DNA of 64,000 nucleotides from Shewanella avicenniae (GTDB lineage: Bacteria > Pseudomonadota > Gammaproteobacteria > Enterobacterales > Shewanellaceae), in contig NZ_CP071503.1 in assembly GCF_017354945.1 (NCBI RefSeq), positions 992,001 to 1,056,000 of the forward strand. The letters run 5' to 3'. The notes under the pieces were generated by a model. The model had not been told where the DNA came from. It was given only the letters and a program-made list of their open reading frames with translations, and searched no databases. Positions 15,796 through 22,983 of this stretch are shown piece by piece. Positions within the stretch are counted from its first letter, which is position 1; each line of letters begins with the position of its first letter. A program made the position numbers and the translations under genes.

Positions 15796-17460
15796 TTACA
15801 GCTTTGCAACGTATTTGCCAGCCAAGTAGCCGAAGGTGTAGCAACGACCCAGTGACAAACCGAACACAGTCAACGGATAGTCAACGCCGCCGTAGAAGCC
15901 CGCTGCCATGTTACCGATGATGAACAGACCTGGAATTTCTTTACCGTCTGCATCCAGTGCTTGGTGATGTTTGTTAACCAACATACCTGAACACAGAGTA
16001 GATACGCGCATACGGCGATGGATACCGTAGAAAGGAGGCTTAACTACAGGCACCATCAGTTTAGATGGCTTACCGAAGTCTTCGTCCTTACCTTTTGCAC
16101 ACAGTTCGTTATAACGTTTAACGTTAGCAACGAAAGTCTTAGGATCACATTCCAACTTAACTGCCAGCTCTTCCAGAGTGTCAGCTTTGTAAGTGTTGGT
16201 CAGTGATGGGTAAACACCTTTCTTCTCACCTGGTTCTTCAGGCATGTACACTTTGATTTCTTCTGGGCTGTACAGGTGACCTGGCCAATCTTTAGCAGTG
16301 GTCATGTAGTCAGCGTCAAATACTTGAGAGTAGTGACCAGCGTTTACTGGGTCTTTCAAGTAGTTGTTCATCAGTGACATTTCAACTTTTTCGTTAACGA
16401 AACGTTCACCTTTGCGGTTCAAAGTCAGGAATGGCATGTCGCACATTGATGCTGGACCTGCGTCGAAGTCGTGCAGCATTTTAGTGTGGCCAACAGGTTC
16501 GATAACACCACCTGCCCAGTATGCCATTGCAAAACCATCGCCCATACGATCTTGTTGTTTACGTTCAAACACTTTCAGATCAGGGATGAAGAAGTCACAC
16601 ATTGCCTTGTTGTTTTGGTAGTCACCAGCAGACAAGATAACGCCTTTCTTCGACAGGAATTTGTGGTATTTACCATTGATATCTTGAGCGATAACACCCA
16701 GGATTTTGCCTGATTTGTCTTGGATCAGTTGCTTAGCTGGAGTTTGGTAGAAGAATTTAACGCCAGCTTTCTCGGCAGTTTTTGCCAGAGCGCGCATACC
16801 ATCACCAGTGGTGTATGGTTTTGGACCGCAGAAAGAAGTCACAAAGTTCAGACGGTCGCCTTTTTCAGCAATACCGTGAATACCGTGTTGTGGACCAGTA
16901 CCTTGGTCAACAATTTGGCCGCCGCTTTGTTTAGCACGGTCGATAACCCAAGATACAGCTTCACCTGAGTTGTAAGCCCATTCTCTCAGCAGTTCAGGGC
17001 TTGAACGGTGTTGGTTATCTGCCATCAGGCGGTTAACCAGTGCTTCAACAGCAGACTTGTCACTGTTTTTCAGGTCGATACCTGAACCAGTGTTACCTTG
17101 TGAAACAGCCATTGCTTGTTTTTGCAATACAGCAACGCTTGCGCCTTGTTCACGAGCTGACAGTGCAGCTGGAACACCTGATGCACCAGCACCTACAACC
17201 ACAACGTCAAACGTTTGGGTTGAAGCGATTTCTGCATCAGAGATTTCGATTGGTTTTGGCAGGAAGCTAACAGTAGCGCCACCAATTTCCCCAAATTGTT
17301 GGCATGGTACTGGTGCTGCTTCTGCAGTACCTACAAGACCACCAAGTGCTAAGCCACCGGTACCCATTGCTGCACGGGTAAGGAAGCTACGGCGTGAAAG
17401 ACCGTTTTGCAGGACACTGGCGGTGTATGGATCGAGCTGCTTTTGTTTCTCATTACTCAT
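15796..17460 (-). CDS. Tat-exported FAD-dependent reductase, flavin subunit of split flavocytochrome c
   Basis: 554 residues from ATG 17460. A twin-arginine signal (SRRSFLTRAAMGTGGLALGG) precedes a Rossmann FAD site (VVVVGAGASGVPAALSAREQ) and a fumarate reductase/succinate dehydrogenase flavoprotein fold (GHTKMLHDFD, NRKGERFVNE, and a C-terminal TFGYLAG). By eye, the arginine that donates the proton in fumarate reductases (in a TRD step after RFVNE) is absent here (RFVNEKVEM), and the C-terminal substrate-clamp arginine also seems replaced, so fumarate is unlikely to be the substrate. Methacrylate, acrylate, urocanate or other enoates are possible. Expressed with the downstream tetraheme cytochrome. 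Confidence 0.88.
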   Translation of the reverse strand: MSNEKQKQLDPYTASVLQNGLSRRSFLTRAAMGTGGLALGGLVGTAEAAPVPCQQFGEIGGATVSFLPKPIEISDAEIASTQTFDVVVVGAGASGVPAALSAREQGASVAVLQKQAMAVSQGNTGSGIDLKNSDKSAVEALVNRLMADNQHRSSPELLREWAYNSGEAVSWVIDRAKQSGGQIVDQGTGPQHGIHGIAEKGDRLNFVTSFCGPKPYTTGDGMRALAKTAEKAGVKFFYQTPAKQLIQDKSGKILGVIAQDINGKYHKFLSKKGVILSAGDYQNNKAMCDFFIPDLKVFERKQQDRMGDGFAMAYWAGGVIEPVGHTKMLHDFDAGPASMCDMPFLTLNRKGERFVNEKVEMSLMNNYLKDPVNAGHYSQVFDADYMTTAKDWPGHLYSPEEIKVYMPEEPGEKKGVYPSLTNTYKADTLEELAVKLECDPKTFVANVKRYNELCAKGKDEDFGKPSKLMVPVVKPPFYGIHRRMRVSTLCSGMLVNKHHQALDADGKEIPGLFIIGNMAAGFYGGVDYPLTVFGLSLGRCYTFGYLAGKYVAKL

Positions 17461-18156
17461 TTTTTTATACTCCTCTACTCATTTTTTATTCCAACAAACA
17501 GCACTAAATCTCAACACCACGATGCGTTCGCTTAGCACAGGTTATTGGCAATAACCGCATTTGATATACTGGTTTATTAGGCGTACTTGAGGCTGCATAG
17601 CATCGTTCAAATCCCACACCAGCCATCGTTAAAATGAAATATATGACATATGACGTATAGCAAAAAGTATTGAAGTTATTGTCTTTGCAGTGCTTCGCAA
17701 AACATCTGAAAGTGAGAGCAGTAGTTCAAATTTTTTTGTTATGTTTTGTGAATATAAAAAAATAAAGAATGGGTCACAGAAAAGCGGGTTATTGTGGCGA
17801 TAGTGAAGAATAAATTTGTGATTTATCTACCAATTTTCTGGAAAATTATAGTTAACAAAGGTGCTGAGTTTTACGAAAAACAGCCTTATTAGCAGCAATT
17901 AAATTAAATAAAGGTGGTTTTTATCGGGATTTTTGGAGGCGAAAAGGCTATTTGAAGTGAATGGTCTTTTTTGCCGTGGAATTATTTTGCAGAGTTTGTG
18001 ATCTTATTCTCAAATGGTTTTTCCTAATATAAATGAATTAAGAAGCTACTCATTTTTTCAGATGATGAATTAATAAATTACGATAAAGTAAATACTAAAT
18101 AAGTGGCGATCAAATTATTACTGAACGCCGAATCTTATTATTTCAATGATGCGGGC
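17461..18156. other. Long AT-rich intergenic region
   Basis: About 700 bases with no credible gene. It must contain the promoter of the flavoprotein-cytochrome operon (leftward) and the end of the borosin operon. I see no strong terminator hairpin and could not confidently place an FNR or CRP site. Confidence 0.45.
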
Positions 18157-19935
18157 TTACTGAACAACGGGTTGTAGGTTGAGCCTGAGCTGTTCAAAGA
18201 ACGCCACTACCCGGTTACGACCTTCAGACTTGGCGTTGTACATGGCAAGGTCGGTATCGTGCATCAAGATTTCGAGAGAGTAGCCTGAGATGAAGGTTTC
18301 AGAAACACCAAAGCTAGCCGTGATGGTATGGCTGCTATCAACATTGGCATCTTCTATCTGTTCAAAACAGCCACGTAACCGCTCAGCAACTTCAACCGCT
18401 TGTTGTTGGCTGGTATTAGGCAGGATGATACAAAACTCCTCACCACCAATCCGGCCCATAATATCTTCTGGACGACAGTGCTGCTTCGCCACCTCAGCAA
18501 CACTTTTTAGCGCTGCATCACCGGCACCGTGACCTTGGGTGTCATTGAGCTGTTTAAAATAGTCTAAGTCGAACATGATGCAACTGACTCGCTGGCGCTG
18601 ACCTAACGCGTGCTTCAGTAACTTGTGCGCTTCATGAGTGAAATGGCGGCGGTTAAACACCCCTGTTAAGCCATCGCGTTGAGCCAATAGGCGGAAATGA
18701 CGCTGCGAGCGGCGTGATTGCACAATGATGAGTATCAGCATGGCAATCACACAGAACAGCGCAATAAGAATATCGCGCCGTCCGCGACTTTCATTTTCAA
18801 TCAATTGTTGTTGCAGTTGCAGCAGCTTATTTTGTTGGTCGAGCAGCTCAATGCGGTTTTGCTGCTCTATGCTTTGATGTTGGGCCAATTGGAAAGCAAG
18901 TGATTTTGCTTGGATGTCATCAACATAGGTTTTATCTGCCTCGGCATATTTTTTATAAGCTTCGAGCGCGGCAGTCGTGCCGTTAACATGCACATAATAT
19001 TCATACAGGGCTCTATAGGTTCTCACCGCTGATTGGTAGCTCTGGCCCTGCGCTACCAGTGGCGCTGCGAGTTCGCCGTACTTTTTAACTACATCCCATT
19101 GTTCTAACTTTACGGCAGCTTCGGCTATTAACGAGTAATAAAGTCCTTTTAATGGGGTGTAGCGGGTATTTTCTATCTGCGGTAATTGCTGAGTGAGCAG
19201 TGACATCGCAGCCTGATAATTCTGCTCTTTAAGCAAGCTTCTAATTTTAAAGTTATTGATGAGTCCAATTATCACGGCTTCATTGGCTTGCTGACATTTT
19301 TCAATGCCCTTAGCAAATAAATCGCTGTTGGAGCTTAGGTTATTCAAGCCGAATGCGGCTTCAACCTCAAAATGTGCTGCCGCACATTGGCCGCGCAGTG
19401 TCGTCGTCGTACTTTTCAATTGTTGACTGTAATCTAGGCCCAGTTGGTACTGGCCTAGAGAATTGTAAAAAGTTGCTGCGACCATGAGTAATTGATCTTT
19501 TAGTTTGGAATTGGTTATTTGCTTCGAACTTATTATTAATACACCCAATTGCTCAAGGCCAGCTTTCCAATCTTGTGTAAAACTATAGGCATTAACTAAG
19601 GTCAAACGGGATCTGAGTTTGATTTCCTCTGGTGCTTCGGATTCGATGAGTTGTTCATATCCCGCAATGGCTTCTTTAATTTGACCGCGAATAATTTTTC
19701 GATACAACTCAAAGTATTGGAAAGATGCCTGTTCATATGCAGACATTTCAGAAAAGTGTTGTTGCAGGTTGTCTAATATAGTGGAGAATTTTTGGATATC
19801 GCTGGTGCGTATCTTGTCAGCTTCGTTTAGCTGTTGCTGGTAATCACTGGCGTAAGCGCAAGAGAGCGACATCAGTGCGACAACTGTCGCACTGATGGTA
19901 TTGAGCACTAACTTACGCAATCTTGAGCGATGCAT
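18157..19935 (-). CDS. TPR-like sensor diguanylate cyclase at end of borosin operon
   Basis: 592 residues if started at ATG 19935, which places a signal/anchor helix (LNTISATVVALMSLSCAYAS) at the N-terminus; starts at 19953 and 19971 are possible. A helical repeat region of about 330 residues resembling tetratricopeptide repeats is followed by a Gln-rich coiled coil, one transmembrane helix (ILIALFCVIAMLILIIVQSR) and a GGDEF domain with GGEEF and an I-site RPED five residues before it. So a periplasmic sensor probably controls cytoplasmic c-di-GMP synthesis. The start overlaps the precursor gene by about 23 bases, indicating translational coupling to the borosin genes. Confidence 0.9.
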   Translation of the reverse strand: MHRSRLRKLVLNTISATVVALMSLSCAYASDYQQQLNEADKIRTSDIQKFSTILDNLQQHFSEMSAYEQASFQYFELYRKIIRGQIKEAIAGYEQLIESEAPEEIKLRSRLTLVNAYSFTQDWKAGLEQLGVLIISSKQITNSKLKDQLLMVAATFYNSLGQYQLGLDYSQQLKSTTTTLRGQCAAAHFEVEAAFGLNNLSSNSDLFAKGIEKCQQANEAVIIGLINNFKIRSLLKEQNYQAAMSLLTQQLPQIENTRYTPLKGLYYSLIAEAAVKLEQWDVVKKYGELAAPLVAQGQSYQSAVRTYRALYEYYVHVNGTTAALEAYKKYAEADKTYVDDIQAKSLAFQLAQHQSIEQQNRIELLDQQNKLLQLQQQLIENESRGRRDILIALFCVIAMLILIIVQSRRSQRHFRLLAQRDGLTGVFNRRHFTHEAHKLLKHALGQRQRVSCIMFDLDYFKQLNDTQGHGAGDAALKSVAEVAKQHCRPEDIMGRIGGEEFCIILPNTSQQQAVEVAERLRGCFEQIEDANVDSSHTITASFGVSETFISGYSLEILMHDTDLAMYNAKSEGRNRVVAFFEQLRLNLQPVVQ

Positions 19936-20191
19936 TTTTAGTATCAGTGTCATCTTCTTTTGGTTGCTCACCTTGTTCGTCTTCGTCTGGCTCAGCGGGT
20001 GCTAAGAAACAAACAATATCTGTATTGATTTTCAGTTCTTCGGCAAAACTTGCTGCATCGTTATTTAACAAAGCTGCGATCTGCTGAGGTTCAAAACCTG
20101 CTGCCAAAGCCGCTTGTGCCAATGCTTCTGGTTGTTGCAGTGATACGTCAGCGCCAACTTGAGCTAAAAAGTTAACTAGTTTGTTATTCAT
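19913..20191 (-). CDS. Borosin-type precursor peptide (SonA-like)
   Basis: 92 residues, ATG 20191 in ATGA overlap with the methyltransferase stop. Residues 1-50 are helical (MNNKLVNFLAQVGADVSLQQ, then an Ala-rich segment and FEPQQIAALLNND), resembling the borosin-binding domain of SonA from Shewanella oneidensis, itself nif11-leader-like. Next comes a short hydrophobic stretch at about 55-66 (INTDIVCFLAPA), the likely core where backbone N-methylation would occur, then a very acidic tail (about 67-85, PDEDEQGEQPKEDDTD) and the end NASLKIA. Known family: split borosins methylate the core in trans. Core limits and cleavage are inference. Confidence 0.8.
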   Translation of the reverse strand: MNNKLVNFLAQVGADVSLQQPEALAQAALAAGFEPQQIAALLNNDAASFAEELKINTDIVCFLAPAEPDEDEQGEQPKEDDTDTKNASLKIA

Positions 20192-21042
20192 TGTATTTTC
20201 TCTCTTTTGTTGAATGGTATTACATTGTTGTCTTGCTTAGAAATATTTGTTGCTTGTTGCTGTAAGATTTTTAGCCGTTGCCGCATCTGGATATTAGGCA
20301 CCAGTGATTTTTCTGGTGGGATAACCAGCGTGGTGTGCTGGTTAATTTCCGCTTGCAGTAAGGCTTTCAGCGGCAACTGCTCCATTCTTGGTTGCATCAA
20401 TGGCATGGTGGCGGCTTCATAGAGCCAGCAGTTATGCTCAAGGGAGTAATCTTCTGCCAGTAGTTCTAGCAGTAAGCGGCGTTCGGCAACGCCAGTAGTG
20501 CCAATGCCCATACTGAGATCGCCGGCCAAACCAATCTGCCACAATACCAGCATGGCACTCGGGTCGATGCGGCGCTGATACAGCATAAATTGGCTGGTTT
20601 CATAGTGTTGGCAGCCTTGTTTGCCGGGGTCCATACCTAAGTCGGCATAGAGGCAGGCTTCCGCAGAAATGCCCGGCACCATAGTGGCGTCAAAGCCTAG
20701 AGCGCGTGTTTGTTCAATGGCTTGATGTGCTGGTTTAACAAATACGCCGGGGTGACCATAAAATGCAGCCACCACCTTTTTATTTTGCTGCACGGCGGTA
20801 ACAATCGTTTGCACCATCTCTTTATAGGTTTTATGGCGCGATTTATCCTTGCCATAAAGTGATTGCAGGCTGTGCACATTGGGGTTGAGCTGCTCGAGCC
20901 ATTTTTCCACAAAGCCATCCGACATGGCGCTAAATACGATGTCGGCATTTTCAATGTGGCTGCGACTGATCGGACAGATATGCGCCCCGAGCATCATACC
21001 GACGCCGACGCAAGTGAGAGAACCTTTAGTGGTGGCTGTCAT
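20188..21042 (-). CDS. Borosin alpha-N-methyltransferase (SonM-like, tetrapyrrole methylase fold)
   Basis: 284 residues from ATG 21042, with AAGGAG five bases upstream (the GTG at 21048 is too close to it). It has the tetrapyrrole-methylase fold: glycine loop GSLTCVGVGM, YGHPGVFV, the SAM-binding PGISAEACLYADLGMDPG, and YETSQFMLYQ. These are the blocks I recall from SonM, the S. oneidensis enzyme that puts methyl groups on backbone amides of its partner peptide. Adjacent with ATGA overlaps on both sides (GNAT upstream, precursor downstream), which separates it from corrin or porphyrin biosynthesis enzymes, none of which are nearby. Confidence 0.88.
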   Translation of the reverse strand: MTATTKGSLTCVGVGMMLGAHICPISRSHIENADIVFSAMSDGFVEKWLEQLNPNVHSLQSLYGKDKSRHKTYKEMVQTIVTAVQQNKKVVAAFYGHPGVFVKPAHQAIEQTRALGFDATMVPGISAEACLYADLGMDPGKQGCQHYETSQFMLYQRRIDPSAMLVLWQIGLAGDLSMGIGTTGVAERRLLLELLAEDYSLEHNCWLYEAATMPLMQPRMEQLPLKALLQAEINQHTTLVIPPEKSLVPNIQMRQRLKILQQQATNISKQDNNVIPFNKREKIQ

Positions 21043-21548
21043 TGACACTCCTTAAAAAGATTAAGTGTTAGATAGCCTTGAAGCTGCTGAGCTTTGCCCT
21101 CAATAGCTCGAAAGTTACTGAACCCCATGCGTTTATTCAGCCTTAGTGCGGCGAGATTCTGTGAATCGAATGTGCCGACAAGTTGCTTTAACTCGAGTTG
21201 TTCGCTGCAGTATCTAATTACACGAGGAACGACTTCATCCGCCACCCGTTTTCGGTGAGCTCTTCGGAGCAGAATTATGCCAATCTCAGCTTGTTGTTTG
21301 GCTTTAATGTCTGCGATACCTACAACACCTAGCGCTTGTTCCAGTTGTTCTATTACCCAAAAAAAACAATAGGGTGCTTTACGATACATTGTTTTCAATG
21401 TGGTATTAAACGCTGCAATAGCGTCATGCTCACTTAGCGCTGGCCCTATATGGCGCATTAACTCTTTATCGCAATAAAGCGATTGAAACAGTGTCGCATC
21501 CTGCTCTGCTAATGGCCTTAAGGTAAACCGTTCAGTTTGCAATAGCAT
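21039..21548 (-). CDS. GNAT acetyltransferase, RimJ/RimL-like
   Basis: 169 residues from ATG 21548, two bases after the stop of the aspartic-protease gene; its TGA overlaps the methyltransferase start (ATGA). Motifs: N-terminal TERFTLRPLAEQDA, IGPAL, then the acetyl-CoA region EIGIILLRRAHRKRVADEVV and the C-terminal NLAALRLNKRMGF, all typical of the Acetyltransf_3 group that modifies protein N-termini or small amines. Within the operon it could acetylate the borosin product or protect the host from it; this is inferred only from position. It could also be an unrelated passenger. Confidence 0.85.
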   Translation of the reverse strand: MLLQTERFTLRPLAEQDATLFQSLYCDKELMRHIGPALSEHDAIAAFNTTLKTMYRKAPYCFFWVIEQLEQALGVVGIADIKAKQQAEIGIILLRRAHRKRVADEVVPRVIRYCSEQLELKQLVGTFDSQNLAALRLNKRMGFSNFRAIEGKAQQLQGYLTLNLFKECQ

Positions 21549-21550
21549 GA

Positions 21551-22822
21551 CTAACGCCCTCTCGGTGCGGCAAAGCGCACAGTGCCGTTGGCGGTGTCAT
21601 CTCGTTCAAAAATCACGTAATAGGCGCTCAGCAGTGGTAGCCCGATAATCGATTGTGGCGTCCAATTTGGCAGTTGCCCCATCAGTTTAAATACCGCTTT
21701 GCCGTGCGCCGGACTATTCAATTGCCAGTAGTGCTGTGCGGCACAACTGAGCGTCAGTGGGGCGCCGTTCTGCCCTTGAAAGTGAAATTCGATAGCCGGC
21801 CAGTCGGCAAGATTGAGCTGTTGCGCATCGATACCTTGCTGCTGCGCGGCAATCACTTTAGTGACGTCGCCACAAAATGGTGCCAATAGCTCCGTAGCGT
21901 TTGTTACTGCTTGAGCAAATTGCGTCATCAACTGAGTAAAGGCATCTGCGGGGAGCGAGATTAACGATGCCCCCGTATCAATAATGGCGTTACTCGAGCC
22001 TGCGATAATGAGTAGTGAATCGCTCGGCGTGACCTTGATGGTGGCTTGACCAACAAGATTAAGACCAATGAGATCAACGTTATAGTAGCGATCGTGCAAT
22101 ACCTTTAACGTATGAAATTCGCCTTGATAATGTTGTGTTTGCTCAGCACCGCCACCCAGCAACAACCAGCCTTGGTTTAAGGGATCATGGCTTGGGTGGG
22201 CATAGTTGGGGTCAATATGAATGCTGGAGCGCTGGCACACTAAACTAAAACGGTTAGCACAAACGCCTTGTTGCGCGAGGGCATCAAAGGTGGAGGGCAA
22301 ATCGGTTTCGGTGGCGTGTTGTTGCAGCTTTTTAAACGCCGCTAAATCTTTGTCGGTCGCGTGGCTTTGGCTCGGAAATGGCCAAGGGTAAGTGTTCGGC
22401 GGCGCAGTGCCTTGTGAGGTTAAATAGCCACTGAAGTCGTAACTTCGATTAAGCGGTGCGTAGGCCAACCCTAAAATACCGTCGGCTTCAGCAAAGGTCT
22501 GGCTCGCTTCCTCTTGTACCAACGCCACTGCAGTTTGGCTTAACTTTGCTGAGCCAAGGGCGATTTCGGTGTGGATCACCGGCCCCATCCAACCGCCGAC
22601 ACCATAGAGAATCTCTTGCGCTAAGCTGGTGGGCTGCAAATGCTGGTCGTGTTCCGCTTGGTATTTTGAATGATGAACCGCCAGCGTAGAGGAACCTGAA
22701 TCGATCACTAGCCTGACTTCTTGTTGCTGACTGCCTAAGCGCATTGCTGCGGTATAGCCCCCTTGGGCAAGCGTGTTAAGCAGCGGAAGTTTGATAACAG
22801 TCGAGTCTGGCGATGCCTTCAT
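21551..22822 (-). CDS. Pepsin-like aspartic protease, shewasin type
   Basis: 423 residues, no signal peptide, so cytoplasmic. Family A1 features: first catalytic motif VIDSGSSTLAV (Asp41), flap with YGVGGWMGPV (Tyr73 in the usual flap place), DGILGLAYAP, second catalytic motif IIDTGASLISLP (Asp282), and a C-terminal IIGLPLLSAYYVIFER, the A1 closing strand. Bacterial pepsin homologues of this sort are known from Shewanella as shewasins. It is the first gene of the borosin operon and is separated from the GNAT by two bases. Cleavage of the leader from the methylated precursor is an attractive but untested role. Confidence 0.88.
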   Translation of the reverse strand: MKASPDSTVIKLPLLNTLAQGGYTAAMRLGSQQQEVRLVIDSGSSTLAVHHSKYQAEHDQHLQPTSLAQEILYGVGGWMGPVIHTEIALGSAKLSQTAVALVQEEASQTFAEADGILGLAYAPLNRSYDFSGYLTSQGTAPPNTYPWPFPSQSHATDKDLAAFKKLQQHATETDLPSTFDALAQQGVCANRFSLVCQRSSIHIDPNYAHPSHDPLNQGWLLLGGGAEQTQHYQGEFHTLKVLHDRYYNVDLIGLNLVGQATIKVTPSDSLLIIAGSSNAIIDTGASLISLPADAFTQLMTQFAQAVTNATELLAPFCGDVTKVIAAQQQGIDAQQLNLADWPAIEFHFQGQNGAPLTLSCAAQHYWQLNSPAHGKAVFKLMGQLPNWTPQSIIGLPLLSAYYVIFERDDTANGTVRFAAPRGR

Positions 22823-22926
22823 ATCAGCGATGGGTAATTAATTAGTTACCTAATGCTATGAAGTAATAAGTTTTTGTTCAATATAACAAATGTAAAAATC
22901 CAAATAAAATTAACAAGTTGTGCAAA

Positions 22927-22957
22927 ATAAAAACGGCGGCCAAATGGGCCGCCGTTT
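22927..22957 (-). terminator. valS terminator
   Basis: AAACGGCGGCC (22931-22941) pairs with GGCCGCCGTTT (22947-22957); on the minus strand a T-rich tract TTTTTATTTT follows. Confidence 0.9.
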
Positions 22958-22983
22958 GCATTGAGCTTAGATGAACGGGCTTA

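Noticed and set aside
15796-17460. Fumarate reductase FccA
   Set aside because: The tetraheme part is a separate gene, and the catalytic and clamp arginines of FccA are not seen in the expected places.
20188-21042. Cobalamin or siroheme methyltransferase
   Set aside because: Fold fits, but no tetrapyrrole genes are nearby, the motifs match the SonM-type, and a borosin-like peptide gene is coupled to it.
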